DNA from: Arenicola marina | Taxonomy: Eukaryota; Annelida; Polychaeta; Arenicolidae | DNA: 64,000 nucleotides | Direction: 5' to 3' | Assembly: GCA_964019135.1 (NCBI GenBank) | Contig: OZ025257.1 | Coordinates: forward strand, 15,775,971-15,839,970 | Shown: one piece after another, positions 12,055 through 25,499 of the stretch | How positions within the stretch are numbered: position 1 is the stretch's first letter | Layout: every line of letters begins with the position of its first letter | Position numbers and translations under genes: made by a program | The notes under the pieces: generated by a model | Database searches by the model: none | What the model was told of the DNA's origin: nothing | Seen by the model: only the letters and a program-made list of their open reading frames with translations

Positions 12055-14212
12055 GGGAGTAACGCTGAGGGGGGCAGCAGGGGAGACGGGGAGAAGAGTG
12101 GAAGGGGGGAAAGGGACTGTTGTGGGCGGCAGAGGAGGAAGGCGGGCGGCGGGGGGTGGAGGTAAATAAGGGAAGCGGGTGAGGGACGGGTGGGGGGGGG
12201 CAGAGGAGGGGGCGGGCGGTGGGGGGGGGGGTTAAATAGGGGAAGGGAGTGAGGGAGGGGGTGTTGGACTCTGTAGGCTCCGGGGGACTCAAGCCTGGCC
12301 GGTTAGCCTACCCGTGACGGCCATTAATCCGTGATAACACCCCGCACATTTCATGGCCTTCGCCTCTGCTATACAGTGCAGAGCGGGGTGCAGACACAGT
12401 ACGTGCGGAACAGGCGCCGGACTTCACGTGTGTGTTGTGACGGAAATGTCTGGATCCCCAGTACCCTAGCTCTCCCCTCCCCCCCCCCTCCCCCCTCCAT
12501 CAAAGCCATCCCACCCCCACCGCCACCCACATAACGAACGTTCCATCCCTTCTTATCTGGGACAGGAACAGAAAAGTAGCAGCAATATCCTTACGCCGTA
12601 ATCCGTACTTTACGGCGGCGCGCCTCATCGCAGTTGACGGGAGGAGGCGCTAAGGTTAAAGTCTCGAGGACATTCTCGTTTCTTCGGGCTTTTGGATCCA
12701 GATCGCGAGAGTTTGGGGGGTACTTGACGTCGGTCGGTCCGGCGATTAACTTTCCACAACGTGCACTCACTTTATCCAGAAACCGCACTTGGAGAAAAAC
12801 GAAAAAAAAATGTCATCAATCCCTCGGCTGCCCGGGGGGTGGGGGGATAGGTGCGTCAAACCCCTAGTGAGGAGAAGGGAAGGGAGGGGAGGGGAGGGGA
12901 GAGAGCGAAGGGAAGGGAGTGCAGAGGGAGAAGGGATGGGAGGGGAGGTTTAAGGAAGTAGTAGGGAGAGGTGAGGGGTGATGGAGTGGTAGGGGGGGGG
13001 GCAGAGTGGTAGGGGGGATGGAATGGTAGGTGGTGATGGAGGGGTAGGGGGGAGGGAAAGGATGGTGGAGTGGTAAGGGAGGGGAGGGGTAGAGGTGGCG
13101 CTGGGTGTCTGGGAGGCCGCCCGCTTATCACTTGAAGGGCGGCGTCTGACGGTGTCGGCCGAGCCAGGAGCCAGAGGGAGCTGGCGGCAGCCGCTAGGGG
13201 AACGGAGCCCCAGGACTGGCACCCACACAATCCAAGAAAAAGTGAGAATTGAGAGGGATGGGGGGGGGGGTGATAACGGGAGATATAAGGGGTGTGCCAA
13301 TAGCTATTGATCAGTGAAGGTGGTGGGAAAGAGGAGGTGAGGGGGGGGGGGAGTGGGAGGGCGGGAGGGGGAGGGGGGGGGGTGGCTGGTGGCGGGCCCT
13401 AGGGAGCTGGGGGTGAGCTGGCGTGCACAGGTTTGATCCGGATGATTTTATCCCGTTGTGTGTTGTTTCTTCCGGAGCGCTTGCTATCTGCATGGATTGG
13501 AACTTCCAGGGAGTCGGGTCATGAAAATACGCCATTTCCCGGGATTCCCAAGGCGGGTGATTATTTTGCATTGCCCGCGGGGTGTGGTAGGTAGGGTAAG
13601 GAATGAGGGGGGATGGGCTTTAAGAGCAGCTGTCAGTACCTAGTCACCCCTAATGACCCCAAAACCGGGCCTAGATACATTATAACCTCTCCCTTCTCAA
13701 CCCCTCACCTACCGCCCCCCCCCCCCTCCTGTCTACGTGGATTTCCAGGTAAAGCGCCTGTCCTACCACACACACAGACCCCCCCCCCTCTCACCCCTAC
13801 CTGGCACCCAAAATTCCCGGCAGCGGGGATTACTTATGGACGTGTTTATGATCTCTGGATCTGTCCGGATCGTCTGGATCGAAGCCGACAGCAGCCGCCG
13901 CCCTCGGTCTTCTCACGGACAAGACCGGATCCAGGTCCGCTAGACTGATGGAGTCCTGTTTTGAGCTGCTCACAGACAGCCTCGCTCCGGCATAACTACT
14001 TACCCCAGGTTACTCCCCTTCTGGTATCGCGCACATACCAACCAGGGTCAATGAGCAGAAAATCAAGTTGATCTACATGCAGATAAGCATGGAATCTCCA
14101 ACATTAATTATTAGTTGGTCTACGATATCTAATTATACATTCGTGCTTTCTAATTAACACAGAAATCCGCAACACACACACAGAAATTTCGACAGTATTC
14201 ACATCAAGCTCC
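12055..14212. other. G-rich and polypurine region upstream of the SVEP1-like gene
   Basis: 12055-12280 and 12860-13100 are GGGA/GGGAG-type low-complexity tracts, and 13310-13400 is oligo-G. Between them (12300-12830, 13400-14200) I see unique sequence with no exon I can support. Confidence 0.5.
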
Positions 14213-14285
14213 CCGCACGGTGGCGCTACGCAAGCTAGCTATATAATGGAGCCCTAGCGGAGTGAGTCGAAGGCAGAGAGTGTAG
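14213..14285 (+). repeat. Dispersed repeat with GGAGTGAGTCGAAGGCAGAG core
   Basis: The same core with the flanking AGCCCTAG occurs at 52549-52582 (plus) and 57175-57209 (minus). The associated GCGCCACCGTG motif recurs at 56957 and 58080. Likely fragments of one transposon family. Confidence 0.6.
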
Positions 14286-17200
14286 TCACACGCGTAATTT
14301 CATACAGAACCTTTTTGTTTCTGCTGAATACCAAAACCAAGCTAATAATTCAATTTCTGATTCGAACATTCTTTCAGAACAACACATTTTTCACACGGCA
14401 ACATTAAAACGAACCTCATGTTCCGCACAATTAATAGTCTTTAGGTTTACCTATGTTGCAAGCCGCCCCCCCCCCTCCACCCAGACACACACACAGACGC
14501 GCTATTGGGCGATGTTAATAGGGTTTTGAGTCCACGATTCCTGTGGCGTTGGTGATGTGGGGCTGACATAATGCGGCAAAATGCTCATCCCCACGCGCTG
14601 GTGAGTCGGGACCGCTTTGAGCTGTTTCCATGGAAATTTGGACGATTTTACGATTGCGTGACACGCGTCACGTAATAACAGTGTGACGGGGTCACCTTGG
14701 GCTGAGACACGCATGGACGCGGCGTTCGTTGTAACTGTAATGGCGGCCACTAAGTGCACACACACTCAGTCATGGCACTACTCGGTAGGTACACACAGGG
14801 GGCTCGAACCCAGGCGGTTGGTGATCTAAGCAGATTGGTTACGGTCAGGGGTGGGAATAGGTTTAGCAATTCTAGGAAAACCCGCATGCATCTGGTGGCT
14901 ACATATTTGGATGGCTATTATGAATACATACTCTGCTCTGCCAATGAGTGTCGGCAAACATTACCATAAGTGTAGATGTCGCCACTCGACGGGATACCGA
15001 AAGTAAGTTTACCGGAAGTTGTCGTTACACCGCCATTGTGGTGACGTCACTACTTTCCCACACTCGGCACAACCCGGACACATCAGCGTGGGAGGAGACG
15101 GGAGGAGGGGGGGGGGGTGGACGGGGTCGTGATAGGGGGTGGCGTGAAGGGGTCAGAGCGTGTAGGAGGGGGGGGGGGCAAGGGCACAGAGAGCCGCGCT
15201 AGTGACACTCAAGCCTGTAATAAAACAACGTGTGAAACAGTAGATCTATACTTGGATCGATTTAAGTATACGATATGCTCTAACATCCCATGACTGACAA
15301 CCTTGTAGGAAGGCCAAATGTGGGCATCACGCTGGCCGCCTACACTAAACACATCTAACGGAATCACAATCAGAATCGTTTTATTTGGTCAAGCATTCAC
15401 AACAGAACAAACACGAAAGAAACAAACAAAAAAGAAAGAAAACAAAGAGAGGCACAGTTGTAATTTTTAAACACGGAAAAAGTTGACAGGTTGCTTGACC
15501 GAGGAGACTCACATTAAGACTGCTATCAGCATCGATGATTTGGCGCTTTAAGCCATATTTGTGCGCAGATGGTCTTCTCTGGGTAAATCACGTGATGATA
15601 CTAATAACACCGATTACCTAAATGCCGCTGGCCTAAAGCTCAAGAGCAGGGGGTGAGGGGATGGGGGCGTGGTGTAAATGATGCCCCTGCCTATTGCTAA
15701 TAAGAGGTGCCATTTTTACGTCTAGCATACATTTCTTTTTCAAATTTGTTGTTGTGACCCACTAAAGTATACCACCGCGTAATAGTATACGGATGATGGT
15801 GGAAGGGGGTTGGGGTGATACGGGGTGAAACCGTTGCGTGGGGGGTTTGATCTGGAGAAGAGTAGGGGGGAGGGCGGGCGATTAAGAGGGGTAGGATGGG
15901 TTGGCTGGGGCGGGAGTGGACGTACGGCGAGCTTGGACGTAGCGAAGGGAAAATATGTCAGGAGCGCGTCGGAATGAAGAGAGCGGGTGTGTGGTAGGCG
16001 GGGGGGGGGGGGGTGGCTGATAGGAAAGGCGCGGGAGGGGAAGGGGGGCACAGAGCTGCGGCCAAAGGGACTCGTCACCCCGTGAGTCAGTCACCTACAT
16101 ACATAGCTAATTACTTCCACGTGAACATGCTGCGGGCGGTGATGGTTGAAAGTACCCAACAATTTGCCGTCCTACCCTCCACCCCCCACCACTCAAGGTC
16201 GTTTAGTGTGGAATCCAGATCATATCAAATATTTAACCACATCAGGAAATCACCAAAGTAAACTTAGAACAAACACGACATCGAGGTTATACATACAGTT
16301 TGTTTTCATACAGTCTTCATAATTACATGTACATACAAGCCATACATAAAATATATATAATTACACAAAAACATTCCTTTTCATACAACACTTTTGTATC
16401 CGCTCAAACAGGTTCAAGAACATATGTTCATGTACATATGCAATATTGAGTATGTAAAATAAGTAAAATAAGTGACAAATGTGTGTTATATACAATATGC
16501 ATGGACCATATTATATGTCAAGAATTGTATACTGATAAAACATATGTTCGGGTTATATGTTATTGGCTTAACCACTAATATGACTTTGTTCTACGCGTCT
16601 ATGTCTTCTGCAACACCGTAATTTATCATATGATACTTCGTGCATAGTGCGAAATAAATTAAGATATTTTTCGTCTGACGGGCTGTTTGTTGTTAGCTTG
16701 AGTGTCAATGCTAAAAAATAACAGGATGACAAAAATAAATGAAAACTAAGTACCGTTGGGTTTCACGTGACCTAACGAGATTATCGTAAGCCATGACGGA
16801 CAGACTGCAGTTCGGCCAACCACCGCCTCGTAGGAGTGGCGCTGTCATCTGGTTAACAATAGATGCACTGTGTTTACCGTAAGTGATCCTGGCTCGTGAT
16901 GAATGTTAACAGGTTAACAGTGATATTTCTTGTGTCAGCCCATAGATCTGTGCACGGCGTCTGGCGTGGGTTAGCTGTATGGAGGGTCTTACACGGTGGG
17001 GTGTAGATCTATGGTGCGCAATATGTTTGTTCACACCCTGAAAGTGTACAAAAAAGTGAACAGAAATACCATAATCATACATCAATCAAACGCCCATTAA
17101 AGAGTCAGATTACAAAATAACATCACGAAAAATTGGTGGTTCGTCGGATATTATATCAATGCGGGTTCTGGAGCCTCAATGTGGATCACAAAGCGGCAGG

Positions 17201-17298
17201 ATGGTTTTGTGAGGCCTAATGTAAATATCAGGCACATTGTTTTATATGTAACAACACTATTAGCTGCCAACTATCAAATACTTACACAGCCCCTCAAA
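14286..17298. other. Unique and low-complexity sequence, no gene seen
   Basis: It holds G-rich tracts at 15100-15180 and 15790-16030, the LINE end at 15360, and an AT-rich stretch at 16310-16560. Nothing coding recognised. Confidence 0.5.
15360..15520 (-). repeat. Probable LINE 3' end fragment
   Basis: Read on the minus strand it contains CTTGACCAAATAAAACGATT then CTGATTGTGATTCC, the kind of AATAAAACGATTCTGATT end common to CR1/L2-type LINEs. No coding part remains. Confidence 0.4.
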
Positions 17299-20200
17299 TA
17301 CGGTTGACCTGAGCGGTGAGGAATGGGAGAGTGGTGGTCGACGGGAGCGGTGAGGAATGGGAAAGTGGCGGTCGACGGGAGCGGTGAGGAATGGGAAAGT
17401 GGCGGTCGACGGGAGCGGCGAGGAATGGGAAAGTGGCGGTCAACGTAAGCGGTGAGGAATGGGAAAGTGGCGGTGGACGGGAGCGGTGAGGAAAGGGAAA
17501 GTGGTATTGGACGGGAGCGGTGAGGAATGGGAAAGTGGCGGTCGACGGGAACGGTGAGGAATGAGAAAGTGGCGGTCGACAGGAACGGTGAGGAATGGGA
17601 AAATGGTGGTCGATGGGAGCGGCGAGGAATGGGAAAGTAGCGGTCGACGGGAGCGGTGAGGAATGGGCAAGTGGCGGTCGACGGGAGCGGTGAGGAATGG
17701 GAAAGTGGCGGTCGACGGGAGCGGTGAGGAATGGGAAAGAGGCGGTCGACGGGAGCGGTGAGAAATGGGAAAGTGGCGGTCGACGGGAGCGGTGAGGAAT
17801 GGGAAAGTGGCAATCGACGAGAGCGGTGAGGAATGGGAATGTGGCGGTCGACGGGAGCGGCGAGGAATGGGAAAGTGGCGGTCGACCGGAGCGGTGAGGA
17901 ATGGGAAAGTGGCGGTCGACGGGAGCGGTGAGGAATGGGCAAGTGGCGGTCGACGGGAGTGGTGAGGAATGGAAAAGTGGCGATTGACGGGAGCGGTGAG
18001 GAATGGGAAAGTGGCGGTCGACGGGAGCGGTGAGGAATGGGAAAGTGGTGGTGGACGGGAACTGTGAGGAATGGGAAAGTGGCGGTCGACGGGAGCGGTG
18101 AAGAATGGGAAAGTGGCGGTCGACGGGAACGGTGAGGAATGGGAAAGTGGTGGTGGACGGGAACTGTGAGGAATGGGAAAGTGGTGGTGGACGGGAACTG
18201 TGAGGAATGGGAAAGTGGTGGTGGGCGGGAGCGGTGAGGAATGGGAAAGTGGCGGTCGACGGGAGCGGCGAGGAATGGAAAAGTGGCGGTCGATGGGAGC
18301 GGCGAGGAATGGGAGAGTGGTGGTCGACGGGAGCGGTGAGGAATGGGAAAGTGGCGGTCGACGGGAGCGGTGAGGAATGGGAAAGTGGCGGTCGACGGGA
18401 GCGGTGAGGAATGGGCAAGTGGCGGTCGACGGGAGCGGTGAGGAATGGGAAAGTGGCGGTCGATGGGAGCGGTGAGGAATGGGAAAGTGGCGGTCGACGG
18501 GAGCGGTGAGGAATGGGAAAGTGGCGGTCGACGGGAGCGGTGAGGAATGGGAAAGTGGCGGTCGATGGGAGCGGCGAGGAATGGGAAAGTGGTGGTGGAT
18601 GGGAGCTGCGAGGAATGGAAAAGTGGCGGTCGACGGGAGCGGCGAGGAATGGGAAAGTGGCGGTCGACGGGAGCGGTGAGGAATGGGAAAGTGGTGGTCA
18701 ACGTAAGCGGTGAGGAATGGGAAAGTGGCGGTGGACGGGAGCGGTGAGGAAAGGGAAAGTGGTATTGGACGGGAGCGGTGAGGAATGGGAAAGTGGCGGT
18801 CGACGGGAGCGGTGAGGAATGGGAAAGTGGCGGTCGACGGGAGCGGCGAGGAATGGGAAAGTGGCGGTCGACCGGAGCGGTGAGGAATGGGAAAGTGGCG
18901 GTCGACGGGAGCGGTGAGGAATGGGCAAGTGGCGGTCGACGGGAGTGGTGAGGAATGGAAAAGTGGCGATTGACGGGAGCGGTGAGGAATGGGAAAGTGG
19001 CGGTCGACGGGAGCGGTGAGGAATGGGAAAGTGGTGGTGGACGGGAACTGTGAGGAATGGGAAAGTGGCGGTCGACGGGAGCGGTGAGGAATGGGAAAGT
19101 GGCGGTCGACGGGAACGGAGAGGAATGGGAAAGTGGTGGTGGACGGGAACTGTGAGGAATGGGAAAGTGGTGGTGGACGGGAACTGTGAGGAATGGGAAA
19201 GTGGTGGTGGGCGGGAGCGGTGAGGAATGGGAAAGTGGCGGTCGACGGGAGCGGTGAGGAATGGGAAAGTGGCGGTCGACGGGAGCGGCGAGGAATGGAA
19301 AAGTGGCGGTCGACGGGAGCGGTGAGGAATGGGAAAGTGGCGGTCGACGGGAACGGTGAGGAATGGGAAAGTGGTGGTGGATGGGAGCGGCGAGGAATGG
19401 AAAAGTGGCGGTCGATGGGAGCGGCGAGGAATGGGAAAGTGGTGGTGGGCGGGAACTGTGAGGAATGGGAAAGTGGCGGTCGACGGGAGCGGTGAGGAAT
19501 GGGAAAGTGGCGGTCGACGGGAACGGTGAGGAATGGGAAAGTGGTGGTGGACGGGAACTGTGAGGAATGGGAAAGTGGTGGTGGACGGGAACTGTGAGGA
19601 ATGGGAAAGTGGTGGTGGGCGGGAGCGGTGAGGAATGGGAAAGTGGCGGTCGACGGGAGCGGTGGGGAATGGGCAAGTGGCGGTCGACGGGAGTGGTGAG
19701 GAATGGAAAAGTGGCGATTGACGGGAGCGGTGAGGAATGGGAAAGTGGCGGTCGACGGGAGCGGTGAGGAATGGGAAAGTGGTGGTGGACGGGAACTGTG
19801 AGGAATGGGAAAGTGGCGGTCGACGGGAGCGGTGAGGAATGGGAAAGTGGCGGTCGACGGGAACGGTGAGGAATGGGAAAGTGGTGGTGGACGGGAACTG
19901 TGAGGAATGGGAAAGTGGTGGTGGACGGGAACTGTGAGGAATGGGAAAGTGGTGGTGGGCGGGAGCGGTGAGGAATGGGAAAGTGGCGGTCGACGGGAGC
20001 GGTGAGGAATGGGAAAGTGGCGGTCGACGGGAGCGGCGAGGAATGGAAAAGTGGCGGTCGACGGGAGCGGTGAGGAATGGGAAAGTGGCGGTCGACGGGA
20101 ACGGTGAGGAATGGGAAAGTGGTGGTGGATGGGAGCGGCAAGGAATGGGAAAGTGGCGGTCGATGGGAGCGGCGAGGAATGGGAAAGTGGTGGTGGATGG

Positions 20201-21893
20201 GAGCTGCGAGGAATGGGAAAGTGGCGGTCGATGGGAGCGGCGAGGAATGGGAAAGTGGTGGTGGGCGGGAGCTGCGAGGAATGGAAAAGTGGCGGTCGAC
20301 GGGAGCGGCGAGGAATGGGAAAGTGGCGGTCGATGGGAGCGGCGAGGAATGGGAAAGTGGTGGTGGATGGGAGCTGCGAGGAATGGAAAAGTGGCGGTCG
20401 ACGGGAACGGCGAGGAATGGGAAAGTGGTGGTGGGCGGGAGCTGCGAGGAATGGAAAAGTGGCGGTCGACGGGAGCGGCGAGGAATGGGAAAGTGGCGGT
20501 CGATGGGAGCGGTGAGGAATGGGAAAGTGGCGGTCGACGGGAGCTGCGAGGAATGGAAAAGTGGCGGTCAACGGGAGCGGCGAGAAATGGGAAAGTGGCG
20601 GTCGACGGGAGCGGTGAGGAATGGGAAAGTGGCGGTCGACGGGAGCGGCGAGAAATGGGAAAGTGGCGGTCGACGGGAGCGGTGAGGAATGGGAAAGTGG
20701 CGGTCGACGGGAGCGGCGAGGAATGGGAAAGTGGTGGTCGACAGGAGCAGTGAGGAATGGGAAAGTGGCGGTGGACGGGAGCGGTGAGGAAAGGGAAAAT
20801 GGTACTGGACGGGAGCGGTGAGGAATGGGAAAGTGGCGGTCGACGGGAGCGGTGAGGAATGGGAAAGTGGCGGTCGACAGGAACGGTGAGGAATGGGAAA
20901 GTGGTAGTGGACGGGAGCGGTGAGGAATGGGAAAGTGGTAGTGGACGGGAGCGGTGAGGAATGGGAAAGTGGCGGTCGACGGGAGCCGCGAGGAATAGGA
21001 AAGTGGCGGTCGACGGGAACGGTGAGGAATGGGAAAGTGGCAATTGACGGGAGCGGTGAGGAATGGTAAAGTGGCGGTCGACGGGAGCGGCGAGAAATGG
21101 GAAAGTGGCGGTCGACGGGAGCGGCGAGAAATGGGAAAGTGGCGGTCGACGGGAGCGGCGAAAAATGGGAAAGTGGCGGTCGACGGGAGCCGCGAGAAAT
21201 GGGAAAGTGGCGGTCGACGGGAGCGGCGAGGAATGGGAAAGTGGTGGTCGACAGGAGCGGTGAGGAATGGGAAAGTGGCGGTGGACGGGAGCGGTGAGGA
21301 AAGGGAAAATGGTATTGGACGGGAGCGGTGAGGAATGGAAAAGTGGCGGTCGACGGGAACGGTGAGGAATGGGAAAGTGGCGGTCGACAGGAACGGTGAG
21401 GAATGGGAAAGTGGTACTGGACGGGAGCGGTGAGGAATAGGAAAGAGGTAGTGGACGGGAGCGGTGAGGAATGGGAAAGTGGCGGTCGACGGGAGCCGCG
21501 AGGAATAGGAAAGTGGCGGTCGACGGGAACGGTGAGGAATGGAAAAGTGGCAATTGACGGGAGCGGCGAGGAATGAGAAAGTGGCGATTGACGGAAGCGG
21601 GGAAGAATGGGAAAGTCGCGGTCGACGGTAGCGGGGAAGAATGGGAAAGTCGCGGTCGACGGGAGCGGTGAGGAATGGGCAAGTGGCGGTCGACGCGAGC
21701 GGTGAGGAATGGGAAAGTGGTGGGGGACCGGGAGCGGCGAGAAATGAGAAAGTGGCGGTCGACGCGAGCGGTGAGGAATGGGAAAGTGGCGGTCGACGCG
21801 AGCGGTGAGGAATGGGAAAGTGGCGGTCGACGGGAGCGGTGAGGAATGGGAAAGTGGCGGGCGACGGGAGCGGCGAGGAATGGGAATATGGCG
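17299..21893 (+). repeat. 34-bp minisatellite, about 135 units, with higher-order repeats
   Basis: Contiguous 34-bp units containing GAATGGGAAAGTGGCGG followed by TCGACGGGAGCGGTGAG, with recurring variants (GGTGGACGGGAACTGTG, CAATTGACGG). A multi-unit block marked by GGGCAAGTGGCGG then GGGAGTGG starts at about 17934, 18920 and 19668, spaced 986 and 748 bp, which is 29 and 22 units exactly. Because 34 is not a multiple of 3, all three frames cycle every 102 bp. This explains the very long overlapping open frames on the minus strand, which I do not call genes. Confidence 0.95.
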
Positions 21894-22934
21894 GCCGGTT
21901 GACATCTGTTTATATATTTTGTCTGGACCAAAGTGCTTCGTATACACACTGACGCGTTGAGAAAGAACATACCGGCTCCGTTGGCTATATGAAGTATATG
22001 CACCGGCGCTAGCTACAATCACTAAATCGTATCCTTCCTAAAGGAGGTAACCAACTTCATACACCTACCCCCTCCCTCTCTAAGGCCCTCTCGATATCAA
22101 ACCCACGAAACACACCTTACCCAGGAACTGTGTATATATCACCTACCGTCCCATACCTCCCAGGATTCCACGAAATACAGTTTTTTAACTACGCGTATCA
22201 CTTTATAGGTGTGTGTGTGTCTCGCCTACCCAGACGCTGGCGCTGATCCACCTTAAACCGCACAGCAGCCAGTGTGTGTACACCACCTTCTGACCCAGAC
22301 ACCGAGAACGTTACTGGAGTCTTTCATTCTGCATTATACTCACATAATCCTTGGGATACTGCTTATCATACCACCGAGCCATGGGGAGGCCAGAAAGGTC
22401 TCCTTACCTTTGTATAAACATCACATATGTTACGGCGAGCTCAGCCAATGGGATCTGGCGTCACAAGCGGGCTGTAATGTTTCTTCTATGCATGGACGTT
22501 ATTGAGTATAGGCGGATACTGGATAGTTTACCTATGGCTTGTCATAGACCATTCAGTTATCTAATGGGTAAATGCTAATTTTAAAATGAAAATGACAAGG
22601 CTTGTCATGAAGATTTTTATATAGACTGTACCATTATATACACCACAGAGCCGCTCACAACACCAGATTCAACCCCAGATGATTTCGGTACATGGATAAT
22701 TAGCAATTATGATAATTATCAAACAGCTAAGCCGTTATCAAGCAAGGCGCGAACTTTTGTCTTCCTTTTTTTACATTTTTTTTTTTTTTGGTGGGGGGGG
22801 GCGGTTTCGGGCACCTTGGATCCGCCTGTCGACCTACAAAAGACCGACGCAGTGAGTGGAAAGTACAGTGCTGCCTCGTAGCGGCTGACTAAAGAGCCAT
22901 TCGTCCATTGGTTCACTGGCCTCACTTCGGCTTT

Positions 22935-23685
22935 CACCTCAAAATTTTAGCCAGAAACCACTACCAAACTGAGGCTGGGACAACAATCTCCCCTCAAACT
23001 ATTAGCTAGAGACCACTACCAAACTGTGGATGGGACAGCAATCTCCCCTCAAACTGAATGAATTCCCTCAAACTATCTGCTAGAAACCACTACCAAACTG
23101 TGGATGGGACAACGATCTCCCCTCAAACTATTAGCTAGAAACCACCACCAAACTGAGGATGTGACAACAATGAATTCCCTCAAACTATCTGCTAGAAACC
23201 ACTACCTAACTGAGGACGGGACAACAAACTCCCCTCAAACTATTAGCTAGAAAGCACTACCAAACTGAGGATGTGACAACAATGAATTCCCTCAAACTAT
23301 TAGCTAGAGACCACTACCAAACTGAGGACGGGACAACACACTCCCCTCAAACTATTAGCTAGAAAGCACTACCAAACTGAGGATGTGACAACAATGAATT
23401 CCCTCAAACTATCTGCTAGAAACCACTACCTAACTGAGGACGGGACAACAATCTCCCCTCAAACTATTAGCTAGAAAGCACTACCAAACTGAGGACGGGA
23501 CAACAAACTCCCCTCAAACTATTAGCTAGAAACCACTACCTAACTGAGGATGGGACAGCAATCTCCCCTGAAACTATTAGCTAGAAAGCACTACCAAACT
23601 GAGGATGGGACAACAATGAATGCCCTCAAACTATTAGCTAGAGACCACTACCAACTGAGGATCGGACAACAATCTCTTAAGTTCA
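22935..23685 (+). repeat. 55-60-bp tandem repeat, about 13 units
   Basis: Each unit carries CTCAAACTATTAGCTAGA, then ACCACTACCAAACTGAGG and GGGACAACAAT. Two unit lengths alternate because of the presence or absence of CTCCC or GAATTC. Confidence 0.88.
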
Positions 23686-23699
23686 TGTGTTTATTAGTT

Positions 23700-25499
23700 T
23701 TGTCGGCAAAATGTGAACATAATTGCCAGTATTTCCACGTATCACGCCTTTACAGGCGACTCCGAACAGCGCGCATATTGAATGTTCTGCACGTGACCCG
23801 TATTTAACCTCGACGTCACGCCAGACGTAACATAAAGACTGATATCAGTATCCTCCCATGACGTCACACGGGAGAAGATCCGTGCTCCCGACCCCTATTT
23901 GCGGAAACAACCGACAAAAGGGAAAAAAGGCCGAAGGTATTTTGTGTCATCCCATGGGAACGCGGCTTAAAGCAGCAACGCTCACCGTGACGTCACTGGG
24001 AAGCTGGGCTCGGTGTTAAATTGAAGACAGGTGTTCGGGAGCCTCCGGTCACCGGAACCGGAAGTGAGACACGCTGACGTCATAGTGACGTAAGAGTAGA
24101 CCTGGGTATTCACATTTGCTGTCATGTTTTTTTTCCTCGGTTACGTATCGCATGTAATTTTACTCGCTGTAAAAGCACTGCTGTGGCACTTGAAATATAT
24201 ATTACTATGTAGTCTATATAGACATTACTATACATATTAACTTCCATAGATTGTTTGTATCTATAAGCTATAATGCAAGACTACAAGACTACAAAATGAT
24301 ACACGAGTGAACTAAGAAGTAGCCATCAAATATACATGGAACTACTATAAGTGAGACTGGCTCTGCTGAATATTACAACATGCCTGCCAGCCATCAATAA
24401 CCCTATGAAGACAGCCGGACACCTGCCTTGTGCCAAATAACGCATCGGGAGAGACAAAACTATCCGAGGGTGTCAGACTGAGCGATAGAAATAGTTACCA
24501 GACAGCTATGAAACTGTCACGGGGGACGTGGAAGCGGGAACCGTCCACAAAGCCTGGCAGCAGACGACTTCTGTGAGGGATCGGCGGGAAAAGCTGACGG
24601 CTCCGGCCCGATAACGACGGAGCAAACATCTCTTGTTCGCATATCAAATACAGATGTTACATGGAAAAAAAGAGGATGTTAAATTTAGGGTGGCCACAGA
24701 TTTGGAATTAAAGGAGTAGGATCCGAGTGTGTTTGTTAGTGAGTAGAAGAAGGAAGGTCGGCCGGGAAGGAAGACCGGGGGGGGGCGTGGAGGGGAGAGA
24801 TGGGGGGTGGGGGGGGGGTGGAGGAGAGAGACTGAGAGAGTGGAAGTGACACGGATAGGGAGAAGGGGGGGGGGCAGGCGGGTAAGAAGGGTCAGGGAAA
24901 ACGTCCACAGGCAAACAGAACATGGTTTGTGTCTGTCTTGTTACACCGCAAAGGGGATCAGATAACTCAATGGCGACACAAACAATTTTTATTTTAAACC
25001 GAGGTCCTTGGGCTCCAGTGAAACTGGTAGAACCGGCCATTTATTTGCCAAGAATCTCAGCGCAGGCTGTGTCGGGATTAGAGAGTCAGTTTGGGGAGGG
25101 GGGTGGGGTGGTGGTGGGGGGGGGGGGGCGTCCCAGGAAAGGGGTAGTACGAATTGGCCTTGCTGCCCCCAGGTCAGTTCCCCGGCAGACAATGAGGGCG
25201 GAGGGGGGGGGGATGCCGATCGCGGAGATCGGAAAAGGTATTCCCTCCCCTCGACAATTATACCGCGGACAATCAGTTTCCCGTACTGGACATTCTTCCC
25301 CCCACTTCAAGCAAGCCCCGGGCCGTTCCCCCAATCAGATCACCCCAGAGCATTATTCTCTGGAAAATGCTACCGGAACAATACCCCGGCCCCCGGACAA
25401 TAAGCCCAGGACAATGCCCCCAGACAATCACCCCCAGGACAACGCCCCCACACCTCCCCAGGGTGTTCCAATCATCCGATTTTATTAAGGTAAAAATAT
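23700..25499. other. Unique then G/C-rich sequence, no gene seen
   Basis: 23.8-24.1 kb has the CRE cluster. 24.77-24.9 and 25.09-25.22 kb are G-rich. 25.38-25.46 kb has short GGACAATGCCCCC-type repeats. No coding exon supported. Confidence 0.5.
23859..24082 (+). promoter_or_regulatory. Cluster of three perfect CRE octamers
   Basis: TGACGTCA at 23859, 23988 and 24075, each in a different sequence context, with a half site (GTGACGTAAG) just after the last. No gene start was recognised nearby, so the role is unknown. Confidence 0.4.

Noticed and set aside
14805-14860. Possible tRNA (CTCGAACCC on the plus strand resembles an inverted B box)
   Set aside because: No matching A box or stem pairing was found at the expected distance.
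17290-17310. Plus-strand exon ending at the left edge of the 34-bp array (GCG then GTGAGG as donor)
   Set aside because: No coding frame with known similarity or acceptor upstream; the match to a donor is weak.
17299-21893. CRISPR-like array (regular 34-bp repeats)
   Set aside because: Repeats are contiguous with no spacers, no cas genes are present, and the genome is eukaryotic. The same applies to the 33-bp, 32-bp and 18-bp arrays.
17274-22022. Minus-strand frames of 374 to 1101 codons rich in Pro, His and Ser, and plus-strand MGKWRSTG frames
   Set aside because: All arise from a 34-bp unit read in rotating frames; three overlapping frames are open at once, which is the signature of a repeat and not of a protein.
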